A stretch of DNA of 64,000 bases, taken from assembly GCF_004571135.1 (NCBI RefSeq), contig NZ_SPSB01000005.1, positions 62,001 to 126,000 on the forward strand, in the 5' to 3' direction. Origin of the DNA: Algoriphagus kandeliae. GTDB taxonomy: Bacteria; Bacteroidota; Bacteroidia; Cytophagales; Cyclobacteriaceae. Positions within the stretch are counted from its first letter, which is position 1. Every line of letters starts with the position of its first letter. The notes below the pieces were generated by a model. The model was given only the letters and a program-made list of their open reading frames with translations, was not told the origin of the DNA and did not search any database. Shown here in pieces: positions 8,799 to 17,355 of this stretch. The position numbers were made by a program, and so were the translations under genes.

Positions 8799-8823
8799 AA
8801 AAAATACCCGGCTTGTCCGGGCA
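8799..8823 (-). terminator. Intrinsic terminator after proS
   Basis: CCCGG (8807-8811), loop CTTGT, CCGGG (8817-8821). On the minus strand the stem is followed by TATTTTTT. A matching T run exists on the other side, so it can also work on the plus strand, although no plus-strand gene reads into it. Confidence 0.75.
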
Positions 8824-8828
8824 TTTTT

Positions 8829-10310
8829 TTAATAAGCTTTTGCAAAAAGAACTCGACCCTTTGAAGGCTTTCCTGTTAAGACACATTCCCCTTCTTCCTG
8901 TTTTTGGTTGATCGGAATGCACCGTATTGTCGCCTTCGTCAATTCCTTGATTTTTTCTTCAGTCTCTCCGGTTCCATCCCAATGAGCCGCAATAAAACCA
9001 CCTTTGTTTTCGAGCACTTCTTTAAATTCATCCCAACTATTCACCTCAGTGGTATGTTCCTCTCGGAAATGAAGGGCTTTATTATAAATTGTGTTTTGAA
9101 TATCATCCAATAGATCCAGGATTTTTTGCTCGATCGGTTGGCTATTCAGCTCAAATGTTTCCTTGGTTAGCGTATCTCTTCTTGCGATTTCCACAGTTCC
9201 ATTTTCGAGATCTCTAGGGCCAATAGCGATCCTTACAGGCACTCCCTTCAATTCATATTCAGCAAATTTCCATCCCGGCTTATGAGTATCTCTGTCATCA
9301 AATTTCACCGAAACTCCGACTCTTCTTAAAGCCGTGGCAAATTCATTTGCTTTTTCACTGATAGCCTTAAACTCCTCCTCTCCTCTGTAAATAGGTACGA
9401 TGACAACTTGAGTTGGAGCTAGTTTTGGAGGCAAAACCAATCCATTATCATCAGAATGGGCCATAATCAAGGCTCCCATCAATCGGGTACTCACCCCCCA
9501 AGATGTCCCCCATACATAATCCAACTTGCCGTCCTTAGCAGCAAATTTTACATCGAATGCTTTTGCGAAATTTTGACCAAGGAAATGAGAAGTTCCTGCT
9601 TGAAGAGCTTTCCCATCTTGCATCATCGCTTCTATACATAAGGTGTCTTCTGCTCCGGCAAATCGTTCATTTTCAGTTTTCCTACCTCTTACCACTGGCA
9701 AGGCCATGAACTCTTCCGCAAACTGCGCATAAACATTCATCATTTGCTCAGTTTCCTGAATTGCCTCTTCACGAGTAGCATGGGCAGTATGTCCCTCTTG
9801 CCATAAAAATTCAGCAGTTCGCAAAAACAAACGAGTACGCATTTCCCATCGAACCACATTGGCCCATTGATTTACCAACAAAGGCAAGTCACGATATGAC
9901 TGAATCCAATTTTTATAGGTGCTCCAAATAACTGTCTCGGAAGTTGGGCGAACAATCAATTCCTCTTCAAGCTTAGCTTCTGGATCTACAATTACTCCGG
10001 AACCATCTTCCGCATTTTTTAGTCTATAATGGGTAACTACAGCACATTCTTTTGCAAAACCTTCCACATGTGAAGCTTCCTTGCTTAGGTATGATTTGGG
10101 GATAAATAACGGAAAATAGGCATTCGTATGCCCTGTTTCCTTAAACATTCGGTCCAATTCTGCCTGCATTTTTTCCCAGATAGAATATCCGTAAGGTTTA
10201 ATAACCATACAGCCTCTAACTGCTGAATTTTCAGCTAAATCAGCCCGTTTTACTAATTCATTATACCATAAAGAATAATCTTCGCTTCGCTTAGGTAGTC
10301 CTTTGCTCAT
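8829..10310 (-). CDS. proS: Prolyl-tRNA synthetase
   Basis: 493-residue class II aminoacyl-tRNA synthetase charging tRNA(Pro). It is the short archaeal/eukaryote-like type without the bacterial editing insertion. [15 protein letters not shown] (about 124-138), [21 protein letters not shown] (motif 2 region) and [18 protein letters not shown] (motif 3 region) are present; an anticodon-binding domain occupies about 300-400 and a C-terminal extension ends in LFAKAY. The C-terminal region keeps few of the cysteines that bind zinc in some relatives. ATG 10310 is preceded by a promoter-like TATATTTG. Single-gene transcript with its own terminator. Confidence 0.96.
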   Translation of the reverse strand: MSKGLPKRSEDYSLWYNELVKRADLAENSAVRGCMVIKPYGYSIWEKMQAELDRMFKETGHTNAYFPLFIPKSYLSKEASHVEGFAKECAVVTHYRLKNAEDGSGVIVDPEAKLEEELIVRPTSETVIWSTYKNWIQSYRDLPLLVNQWANVVRWEMRTRLFLRTAEFLWQEGHTAHATREEAIQETEQMMNVYAQFAEEFMALPVVRGRKTENERFAGAEDTLCIEAMMQDGKALQAGTSHFLGQNFAKAFDVKFAAKDGKLDYVWGTSWGVSTRLMGALIMAHSDDNGLVLPPKLAPTQVVIVPIYRGEEEFKAISEKANEFATALRRVGVSVKFDDRDTHKPGWKFAEYELKGVPVRIAIGPRDLENGTVEIARRDTLTKETFELNSQPIEQKILDLLDDIQNTIYNKALHFREEHTTEVNSWDEFKEVLENKGGFIAAHWDGTGETEEKIKELTKATIRCIPINQKQEEGECVLTGKPSKGRVLFAKAY

Positions 10311-10315
10311 ACCAG

Positions 10316-10346
10316 TTGATTTCGAAATATTTTGTAAATAATTTTG
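10316..10346 (+). promoter_or_regulatory. Promoter for the low-complexity lipoprotein gene
   Basis: TTG (10316-10318) and TAATTTTG (10339-10346) are separated by 20 nt, a full match to the Bacteroidota -33/-7 pattern. It leaves a leader of roughly 80 nt before ATG 10432 and overlaps the divergent proS control region. Confidence 0.6.
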
Positions 10347-10361
10347 CTAAATTGAGCGTGG

Positions 10362-10369
10362 CAAATATA
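10362..10369 (-). promoter_or_regulatory. -7 promoter element for proS
   Basis: TATATTTG on the minus strand matches TAnnTTTG, about 52 bp upstream of the proS ATG. No clear -33 TTG was found at the right distance. Confidence 0.4.
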
Positions 10370-10431
10370 ACTTAAAAAGAATAACCCTTCACTCTAGACC
10401 TCGTATATAGAGATAACAATCAACTTCAACC

Positions 10432-11775
10432 ATGAAGAAAATTCAAATTATCATTTCATCTGTACTCATTGGGTCGGTGGCATTGACTTCTTGCTCTACT
10501 TCGCAAGTAGCCAGTACCAACAATACAGACAATATGTATTTTATGGCTTCCGATGCAAGGGTTGCCAGTACTTACGCTGTACCTAATAATAATCCTGAAA
10601 CTTTCGATCAACTTGAAAGCATTCAGGATATCCCTGATGAAAGCTTCAGTAGCCGTAATGTAAATCCGGAATATTTAGCCAGATATTCTGCAGATAACGC
10701 AGAAACCGGTGATGAGGTAGTATACTTCGATGAATACGCAGAAAATAACTCTGGGCAAGGAGATATTGATGCTTACAACAATTTTCGAGTAAACAACAAT
10801 GCTTCCTTTAATTCAGGATTCAATACAGGACTATCATTTAGCATGGGTTTTATGATGGGTACTGGTTTCAATCCTTGGATCCCTGGATTTTATGATCCTT
10901 TCTGGGGATTTGGATGGGGACCTTCTTGGGGTTTCAGACCAGGTATCTCTGTTAACATTGGCTTCGGCTGGGGATTTGGAGGTTTCTACAATCCATTCTG
11001 GGGACCACGATATGGTTGGGGAGGCTTTTATGATCCTTTCTGGGGTCCAAGTTATGCTTGGGGTTATCCAGGTTGGGGGATGCCAATTTACCCAGGTAGA
11101 CCGATTTATGTTCTTCCAGGCGGAGAATATGGAGACCGTCGCCTAGTAAGAGGGGCTAGACCTACTCGTGGAGCAACCCTTGCAGGTGCAAGCACATCTG
11201 GAAACCGCGCCTCAGCTGTACTTCCAAGTACTTCCAGAGCTCAGGCAAGAAGAGACGCTGTTAATAATAGAAGTCTAGTTTCATCTGATCGTTCAAGAGT
11301 CCCAGCTAGAGATTTCAGTTCAAGTCAGTCAGATTATTACAATTCAGGAAGATCTAGAATAGCTAATTCAACAGCTACTAGAAATACCAGTTCTGCAGTA
11401 TTGGATCGTTCTTCTTCCACTAGAAATAGAAGTGCGATGCCTTCTGCACGACCATCAACAAGAACAATGGACACTAGAACATATTCTCCTTCCAGAAACA
11501 CAAACGGATATAATTCAAGGTCTGCTAGTCCTTCATATAATAGAAGTTCTCCAAGTTATAATAGAAGCTCTTCTCCTAGTAGAGGCTATAATTATAACGG
11601 TGGATCTAATTCAAGAACATATACTCCAAGCAGAAGTAGCTCTCCTTCCCAAATGAGCATGCCTAGTCGTAGCTCATCTGGAGGTGGTGGAAGTATGCGA
11701 TCCTCTGGAGGAGGAGGCGGTGTTTCTAGAAGCAGTGGTTCCTTATCAGGATCTAGAGGAGGCAGGGGAAATTAA
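10432..11775 (+). CDS. Low-complexity lipoprotein with FWG repeats and Ser/Arg/Gly-rich tail
   Basis: 447 residues, not assignable to a characterised family. A lipoprotein signal ends at LTSC (Cys about 21). Residues about 25-125 are acidic and Asn/Ser-rich. About 130-225 is an aromatic-glycine region with repeats of the form F-Y-[DN]-P-F-W-G (FYDPFWGFGWG, FYNPFWGPRYGWG, FYDPFWGPSYAWG). From about 245 to the end it is Ser/Arg/Asn/Gly-rich with repeats PSYNRSS and a GGGG-rich end, and strongly basic. Likely an envelope or surface protein; a basic disordered tail may bind anionic polymer such as LPS, wall or DNA (inference). The repeats are in the coding sequence and keep the frame. Confidence 0.8.
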   Translation: MKKIQIIISSVLIGSVALTSCSTSQVASTNNTDNMYFMASDARVASTYAVPNNNPETFDQLESIQDIPDESFSSRNVNPEYLARYSADNAETGDEVVYFDEYAENNSGQGDIDAYNNFRVNNNASFNSGFNTGLSFSMGFMMGTGFNPWIPGFYDPFWGFGWGPSWGFRPGISVNIGFGWGFGGFYNPFWGPRYGWGGFYDPFWGPSYAWGYPGWGMPIYPGRPIYVLPGGEYGDRRLVRGARPTRGATLAGASTSGNRASAVLPSTSRAQARRDAVNNRSLVSSDRSRVPARDFSSSQSDYYNSGRSRIANSTATRNTSSAVLDRSSSTRNRSAMPSARPSTRTMDTRTYSPSRNTNGYNSRSASPSYNRSSPSYNRSSSPSRGYNYNGGSNSRTYTPSRSSSPSQMSMPSRSSSGGGGSMRSSGGGGGVSRSSGSLSGSRGGRGN

Positions 11776-11790
11776 TTCCCCTTTTTTTTT
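11765..11790 (+). terminator. Intrinsic terminator overlapping the lipoprotein stop codon
   Basis: GGGGAA (11765-11770), loop ATTAA containing the TAA stop, TTCCCC (11776-11781), then nine T. The hairpin begins inside the last codons of the lipoprotein gene. Confidence 0.9.
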
Positions 11791-11849
11791 GAAAAAAATA
11801 TCCTTAAGGAATCCTTTTTCGTTTTTCTAGTAGTTTAATTAAAATCAAC

Positions 11850-13355
11850 ATGAGGTATTTACTTGCTTGGTTTTTCCTTCTTATTGGAAATTTTGCTTTC
11901 AGTCAAAGTGGATATTTTGAAGATGCTTTGAGATTCAGTAGAAACATTCCGGCAGGATCTGCTAGAGTAATGGCTATAGGTGGGACTCAGTGGTCATTGG
12001 GTGGAGATGTTTCCAATATTGCCGGGAATCCAGCTGGATTGGGTTTTTTCCGTAAATCCGAAGCATCTATCAGCTTAGGATACAGTGACTGGGGAATACA
12101 AACTCAATTCTTAGGGCAAAATAGAAATTACAACACTACAAACTTTTCTGTCCCTAACCTTTCTGTTGTGTTTGCAAATCCTAAAGGAATATTAAATAGA
12201 GGGGCCTTTAAGGGCGGTTCTTGGGGAATCAGTATTCAGCGAATTGCCAACTTTAATTCTGAGTTTGGCTATTTCTCTGATATTATTGGTGAATCTTCCA
12301 TTTTGGATTTCTACATCCAAGACTCCTTTGGCGTTCCAGAAAGCCAAATAGAATCTTTCGGTATTACAGGACTTGCATACCAAACTTATTTGATTAATCC
12401 CATCACTGTTGATGAAAATGGGAATACCATCATCAATCCTGACACCTATGATTCATTTGTCCTTGGTTTTCCTTTTCAAGATGAGAATGTCTATCAGGAA
12501 GGTTCTTCCAACCAAATCACGTTTAGTTACGGCGCAAATTTTCAACACAAACTTTTTGTTGGCGGATCATTGGGAATTCGATCACTCAGTTATTTCTCCC
12601 AAAAAGAATACAATGAAGAATTCATTGACGAACCGCTTTTTACGTCGTCCCTTCGCGAAAATCTCTTTATCAACGGAACGGGAGTTAACTTAAATATTGG
12701 AATCATTTACAAACCGATTGATTATGTAAATCTCGGTTTCAACTTCCAAACTCCAACCTGGTATGCTTTAAGCGAGGAATACGATTCAAATATTACTGCT
12801 GAGTACAATAATTATTACTATGAGCCAGAAGATATCACTCTTGGCACTCAACAAGCCTATTCTGACCTATTTGTCAATAATTTTCAATTGAATAGCCCAC
12901 TCAGAATTGGAGGAGGAGGAACAGTATTCTTAGGAAAAAATGGGTTTATCTCTGCAGATATTGATTGGGTAGATTATAGTGCAGCGAGAATTAATTCAAA
13001 TAATTTTAATGAAGGCCCAGATAATGAAGCCATTCAAAGCCTTTATACAAGTACAATCAACTATCGATTCGGCGCGGAAGGGAGAATCAACATGTTCTAC
13101 ATCCGTGCAGGATATGCTTACTATGGAGATCCTTTTGTCAGCAATTCTATAGATAGAAGTACAACACAATTAAGCGGTGGAGTCGGTGTAAGAGTAAAAA
13201 ACTTTAATATTGACTTTGCACTTGTCAATCAAAAATTCAATTCAGTTTATCAGTCCTACCAATATCTAGATTCACAAAATAATAATATTGGACCAGTAAC
13301 CGATATTAAAAACAATATCTTCAACGGGGTCTTAACCTTAGGATTGAGTTTTTAA
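11850..13355 (+). CDS. Outer-membrane beta-barrel protein (OmpP1/FadL-like)
   Basis: 501 residues with a signal peptide (1-18, ending AFSQ). The mature start SARVMAIGGTQWSLGGDVSNIAGNPAGLGFF is characteristic of Bacteroidota OmpP1/FadL/TodX-like barrels, where this segment is the N-terminal hatch. The rest shows alternating aromatic strands and Asn/Tyr-rich loops and ends in ...LTLGLSF with the terminal Phe needed for BAM insertion. FadL members move hydrophobic substrates; PorV-type relatives shuttle secretion substrates. Which applies here cannot be read. The 3' end overlaps the convergent aroK by 18 bp. Confidence 0.8.
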   Translation: MRYLLAWFFLLIGNFAFSQSGYFEDALRFSRNIPAGSARVMAIGGTQWSLGGDVSNIAGNPAGLGFFRKSEASISLGYSDWGIQTQFLGQNRNYNTTNFSVPNLSVVFANPKGILNRGAFKGGSWGISIQRIANFNSEFGYFSDIIGESSILDFYIQDSFGVPESQIESFGITGLAYQTYLINPITVDENGNTIINPDTYDSFVLGFPFQDENVYQEGSSNQITFSYGANFQHKLFVGGSLGIRSLSYFSQKEYNEEFIDEPLFTSSLRENLFINGTGVNLNIGIIYKPIDYVNLGFNFQTPTWYALSEEYDSNITAEYNNYYYEPEDITLGTQQAYSDLFVNNFQLNSPLRIGGGGTVFLGKNGFISADIDWVDYSAARINSNNFNEGPDNEAIQSLYTSTINYRFGAEGRINMFYIRAGYAYYGDPFVSNSIDRSTTQLSGGVGVRVKNFNIDFALVNQKFNSVYQSYQYLDSQNNNIGPVTDIKNNIFNGVLTLGLSF

Positions 13356-13871
13356 TTGGTGAATTAACTCTGAAACAAAATACTCAGCGGAAAAATCAGA
13401 ACCGCTGAGTTTTATTTTTGCCTCTTCGTAAAAAGGGCCTCTTTGCGCAATTAGATTTTTTAGCTTCAAGGTAATCTCTCCGGCATCCATTCCTTCGAAC
13501 ATAGGTCGAACAGAGGCTTTGGAATGGTAGAGTCGGCTTGACACTTCTTCCAGTGGAACATCCAGATAAACAGAGATGCCAAGCTGATTAATAAGGCTCA
13601 TATTGTCATTGAAACAAGGGCAACCTCCTCCCGATGCAAGCACAAAAGACTCGTCTGATTGCATTACTTCCTCCAAAGCCTGAGTCTCCAAATCACGGAA
13701 CTTTCCTTCGCCATATTCTGAAAAAATATCAGAAATCTTTTTCTCGCTTTTCTCTTCAATCAATTGGTCTAAATCCAAAAAATTAACATTAAGCTCGTGA
13801 GCTAAAATCCTTCCAAAAGTACTTTTTCCTGCTCCTGGAAGACCAACCAAGACCACTTTTAATTGACTCAT
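13338..13871 (-). CDS. aroK: Shikimate kinase
   Basis: 177 residues, normal length. Phosphorylates shikimate with ATP in aromatic amino acid and folate-precursor synthesis, in the cytosol. Walker A GLPGAGKST (10-18), shikimate-binding DLDQLIEE (32-39), Arg of KFRDLE, GGG followed by CPC near 80-85, and the lid Arg-Pro (SVRPMF) are all visible. Start overlaps the stop of the upstream DoxX gene (ATGA), showing translational coupling; its 3' end runs 18 bp into the convergent barrel gene, with no obvious terminator. Confidence 0.95.
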   Translation of the reverse strand: MSQLKVVLVGLPGAGKSTFGRILAHELNVNFLDLDQLIEEKSEKKISDIFSEYGEGKFRDLETQALEEVMQSDESFVLASGGGCPCFNDNMSLINQLGISVYLDVPLEEVSSRLYHSKASVRPMFEGMDAGEITLKLKNLIAQRGPFYEEAKIKLSGSDFSAEYFVSELIHQLKTQS

Positions 13872-14968
13872 CGAATAAATAAATCTAACACCTCACCTGC
13901 TTCCGGAGTATTGTTATGGTGATATTTTGCCAAAACTGTACCGTCTTTTAAAATCATGATTCCAGGATTAGAACGGATCATTGTTTTTACCACCGTTGCA
14001 TCTGCCTGAAGTCCAACAATACTCCAATTATTTGAAGAAATAAATGCATCAATTTCTTCTTGCGGAGCAGCTGCCATTAGAATGACATCCACAGGTGCGT
14101 TCTCCATGGATTTCACTAACGTATGAATGGACTCAAGATTCTTATCATTAAACTTGGCCATACTCGGGCTAAGAATGAGAACCTTATTTCCCGCAAAAAC
14201 AAAATCTGTTTGATCTCCCGATTCATTCCATGCAGAAAAATCTGAAATCTTAGGAAGTGCATCAGGATTTTTTAGGTTCATCTCAACAAATTCATAACCT
14301 TCCTCCGTCGGATAACTATCCAAAGTCACAGTCTGTCCATCCTTTTGCATGACATAGGAATATTGCAAAGGGGCAGATGGCTGCATGTTAGTTGGAATGT
14401 TTACTCCAACTTTATAAGCTCGAAAATCAATAAATGGCAGGTTACGAATTGCTGTTAGAGAAAGAACAAAACAAAGAATTCCAACAGCCCAAACTGTTCC
14501 TTTTGCAAGGCTTGAGGAACTAGTTGGCAGGTATTTTTGCAAAGCTAAAATCCCCAAAATCAAGACAGTCAAAATCACATCTTTATAGAAAGACTCCCAC
14601 GGGGTAAGTTTGATAGCATCTCCAAAGCAACCGCAATCGGTCACTTTGTTGAAATATGCCGAGAAAAAGGTAAGGAAAGTGAAAAACAGGATCATCAGGA
14701 ATAATGCCCGTACAGTAAACTTGCTCCTTACTCCCAATATCAGCATCACTCCCAATACTACTTCCAAAACCACTAAAAAAACAGCCAGATACAAAGCAAA
14801 AGGTTTGAGATAGTAGAAAAATCCAGCAATATCATTGGAAAAGACGTCAAAATACTCTTCCAATTTAATAGCAGTCCCAACCGGATCATTGACTTTTATA
14901 AGTCCAGAGAATATAAAAAGTCCTCCAACCAGGATGCGGAGAACCCAAAGAATTCCTTTATTAAGCAT
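13868..14968 (-). CDS. BT_3928-type DoxX family membrane protein with thioredoxin-like C-terminus
   Basis: 366 residues. The N-terminal ~150 residues hold four to five transmembrane helices with the DoxX/MauE signature (RILVGGLFIFSGLIKVNDPVG and a CGCFGD motif in the loop). The C-terminal half (about 230-360) looks like a thioredoxin-fold without a CxxC. DoxX/MauE proteins take part in redox handling or disulfide supply at the membrane; the precise role of this Bacteroidota version is unknown. It is placed between DUF1599 (8 bp overlap) and aroK (4 bp overlap), so three genes are translationally coupled. Confidence 0.85.
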   Translation of the reverse strand: MLNKGILWVLRILVGGLFIFSGLIKVNDPVGTAIKLEEYFDVFSNDIAGFFYYLKPFALYLAVFLVVLEVVLGVMLILGVRSKFTVRALFLMILFFTFLTFFSAYFNKVTDCGCFGDAIKLTPWESFYKDVILTVLILGILALQKYLPTSSSSLAKGTVWAVGILCFVLSLTAIRNLPFIDFRAYKVGVNIPTNMQPSAPLQYSYVMQKDGQTVTLDSYPTEEGYEFVEMNLKNPDALPKISDFSAWNESGDQTDFVFAGNKVLILSPSMAKFNDKNLESIHTLVKSMENAPVDVILMAAAPQEEIDAFISSNNWSIVGLQADATVVKTMIRSNPGIMILKDGTVLAKYHHNNTPEAGEVLDLFIR

Positions 14969-15509
14969 GGTGATATCCTAGTTTAATCAGACAAAAAACA
15001 GCGTAATTGATCATATCCTGATAGTTTGCCTCAATGCCTTCTGATACTAATGTTTTGCCTTCGTTATCTTCTATTTGCTTGAGCCTGAATAATTTCATCA
15101 GAATAATATCAGTCATAGAACTAACCCGCATATCTCTCCAAGCCTCTCCGTAATCATGATTTTTATTCTCCAAAAGTCCTTTTGTTTTGGCAACCCATTG
15201 ATCATAAATCGGTTCCAATTCTTCAAAAGGTATCTCCATTCGACTTTCATCTTTTAGAGAAATCTGAATCAATGCAATCAAGCAATAATTGATAATTCCA
15301 ATAAAATCATCCTCAATGGGATCACTGATTTTTTGACTTCCCTTTTCCTGAACTGAGCGAATTCGCTGGGCTTTGATAAAAATCTGATCAGTAATGGACG
15401 ATAATCGCATGATCCTCCAAGAAGTCCCGTAATCGATGGTTTTCTTCTGAAAGAGTTCTTTACAACGGCCGATTACTTGCTTATATTCGTTGCTGGTTTT
15501 GGTTTCCAA
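14961..15509 (-). CDS. DUF1599 protein, two-repeat
   Basis: 182 residues made of two copies of the same ~80-residue unit: KKTIDYGTSWRIMRLSSITDQIFIKAQRIR (first) and NKNHDYGEAWRDMRVSSMTDIILMKLFRLK (second), each with conserved D-Y-G-x-x-W. Described in family databases as a nucleotide-modification-associated type domain, but no activity is proven that I know of. The start is TTG 15509; no ATG is available and family members start at this position. It begins only 14 bp from the divergent folP start. Gene order DUF1599, DoxX, aroK beside folP is recurrent in Bacteroidota (recalled, not computed). Confidence 0.85.
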   Translation of the reverse strand: METKTSNEYKQVIGRCKELFQKKTIDYGTSWRIMRLSSITDQIFIKAQRIRSVQEKGSQKISDPIEDDFIGIINYCLIALIQISLKDESRMEIPFEELEPIYDQWVAKTKGLLENKNHDYGEAWRDMRVSSMTDIILMKLFRLKQIEDNEGKTLVSEGIEANYQDMINYAVFCLIKLGYHHA

Positions 15510-15523
15510 TGGATTTTATTTAA

Positions 15524-16408
15524 ATGATACTTTTCTCAGATCCAACTTCTATCGTCGAAGATAAATTATTTCCTCAAAAATATACATTTCAAATAAAGGG
15601 AAGGCTCATCATCTGGGATGAACCGCAATTGATGGGGATTTTGAACCTGACTCCTGATTCCTTTTACGCGGGTAGTCGTGTAAAAATCGATCGTGAGGAC
15701 ATCTTGAAAAGAGCCGAAAAAATGATCCTTGAGGGAGCCGACATTTTGGACTTGGGAGGATACAGTAGCAGACCTGGAGCAGAGGATATTTCTGAAGAGG
15801 AAGAACTTTCACGAGTAATTCAACCCATTTCTTGGATTTCGGAGGCATTCCCTGAAGTCTTGATTTCTATTGACACTTTCCGTTCGAATGTTGCCAAACG
15901 AGCGATCGAAACAGGTGCTCACTTAGTAAATGACATTTCTGGAGGAAGCTTAGATTCAAAGATGTATGAAGTAGTCGGAAAGCTTCAAGTACCCTATTTC
16001 CTAATGCATATGCGAGGCACGCCTCAGACAATGCAGCAAAAAACAGATTACTCCAAACTTTTGCCGGATATATTGAACTATTTCGCGAAAAAACTGCATC
16101 TTATAAAAGAGTTTGGCATCAAAGATGTAATTATTGACCCGGGATTTGGCTTTGCAAAAACGTTAGAGCAAAACTACCATATCCTCAAAAATCTTGAGAT
16201 TTTCAGAACACTCGGTTATCCGGTTTTGGCTGGCTTATCAAGAAAATCCATGATTTACAAACTACTCGGCTGTGGGCCTGAAGAATCGCTCAATGGAACT
16301 ACAGCTCTACATATGTTTGCCCTTTCAAAAGGTGCTAACATACTTCGAGTTCATGACGTTAAAGAAGCAAACGAAACCAGAAAATTATTTAAACAACTAT
16401 ACGCTTGA
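15524..16408 (+). CDS. folP: Dihydropteroate synthase
   Basis: 294 residues. Joins p-aminobenzoate to 6-hydroxymethyl-dihydropterin diphosphate in folate synthesis; sulfonamide target. Conserved segments LMGILNLTPDSFYAGS (about 36-51), DLGGYSSRPGAEDIS, LVNDISGG, DPGFGFAKT and LAGLSRKSM follow in family order. An N-terminal extension of about 35 residues precedes the core. Its stop overlaps the TTG start of dacA by 4 bp. With only 14 bp to the divergent DUF1599 gene, its promoter must lie within that gene. Confidence 0.96.
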   Translation: MILFSDPTSIVEDKLFPQKYTFQIKGRLIIWDEPQLMGILNLTPDSFYAGSRVKIDREDILKRAEKMILEGADILDLGGYSSRPGAEDISEEEELSRVIQPISWISEAFPEVLISIDTFRSNVAKRAIETGAHLVNDISGGSLDSKMYEVVGKLQVPYFLMHMRGTPQTMQQKTDYSKLLPDILNYFAKKLHLIKEFGIKDVIIDPGFGFAKTLEQNYHILKNLEIFRTLGYPVLAGLSRKSMIYKLLGCGPEESLNGTTALHMFALSKGANILRVHDVKEANETRKLFKQLYA

Positions 16409-17280
16409 CCTTTCTTTTCAAAATAGGATTCTTGGATGTCTCCATCGTGAATATGATTGATATCGCGTTGGTTTCCTTCCTATTGTATCAAGTTTACAAA
16501 CTTCTAAAGGGCAGTGTAGCCATCAAGATTTTTCTTGGTTTTTTATCTATTTACTTGGTTTACCTTTTGGTTCGGGCCCTTCAAATGGAATTACTTTCCT
16601 CTATTTTGGGACAGTTCATGGGAGTCGGTGTCTTGGCAGCAATTATCATTTTTGCGCCAGAAATTCGAAAATTCTTGCTCTTAATCGGCCGTTCTTCCCT
16701 CCTATCAAGAGATAATATTTGGAAAGATTTGCTGTTTTTTTGGAGAAAAAAGGAAAATGCTTCTTTCAATATTAATCCCATCATCGAAGCATCCAAAACC
16801 CTTGCAGGAAGTAATACCGGAGCTTTGATGGTCATTTCAAAAAGTACCGAATTGAAATTCTATGCGGAAAGCGGCGACATATTGGATGCTGAACTTTCTA
16901 AGCGATTGTTGATTTCCATTTTCAATAAATACAGTCCACTTCATGACGGGGCAGTGATTATCCACAATGGAAAAATTAAAGCTGCTCGATGTATTTTGCC
17001 TGTCACGGAGCGGGAAGTTCCTGCGCAATTTGGTCTTCGTCACCGGGCTGGAATTGGAATGTCTGAGGCTACAGATGCTATCATCCTGATTATCTCTGAA
17101 GAAACCGGACAGATTTCTATGGCAAAAAATGGAAAGGTCCTTCATAACATGTCCTTTCAGGAAGTTCGAGAAACTTTGAATGATTATCTGAACAATCTAG
17201 ATGTCGATGAGCGATTTGAAAATCTAGAAGACTACGAACTGAATAAGAAACGAAAGATGGTCATGACCAGTAAATCTTGA
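16405..17280 (+). CDS. dacA: Diadenylate cyclase, membrane type
   Basis: 291 residues if started at TTG 16405, which overlaps the folP stop by 4 bp. This start keeps the FKIGFLDV segment typical of the family; GTG 16447 or ATG 16453 are alternatives. Three transmembrane helices (about 15-90) precede the DAC domain with DGAVIIHNGKI (about 178-188) and GLRHRAGIGMSE (about 210-221), the two catalytic motifs that condense two ATP to c-di-AMP. The CdaA-type layout is complete. CdaR and GlmM, its usual Firmicutes partners, are absent; coupling to folP is the Bacteroidota arrangement. Confidence 0.95.
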   Translation: MTFLFKIGFLDVSIVNMIDIALVSFLLYQVYKLLKGSVAIKIFLGFLSIYLVYLLVRALQMELLSSILGQFMGVGVLAAIIIFAPEIRKFLLLIGRSSLLSRDNIWKDLLFFWRKKENASFNINPIIEASKTLAGSNTGALMVISKSTELKFYAESGDILDAELSKRLLISIFNKYSPLHDGAVIIHNGKIKAARCILPVTEREVPAQFGLRHRAGIGMSEATDAIILIISEETGQISMAKNGKVLHNMSFQEVRETLNDYLNNLDVDERFENLEDYELNKKRKMVMTSKS

Positions 17281-17305
17281 CTTTTTCCCTATAGACTGGA
17301 AAAAT

Positions 17306-17340
17306 AAAGCCCGATTAGGATTGTCCAAACCGGGCTTTTT
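17306..17340. terminator. Bidirectional terminator between dacA and kbl
   Basis: AAAGCCCG (17306-17313) pairs with CGGGCTTT (17331-17338) around a 17-nt loop, with A runs left and T runs right. It lies between two convergent genes and serves both. Confidence 0.85.
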
Positions 17341-17355
17341 AATGAAGGTTGATTT

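Noticed and set aside
11521-11760. Tandem nucleotide repeat or CRISPR-like array
   Set aside because: The repeats are Ser/Arg/Gly codons inside one open reading frame and have no unique spacers.
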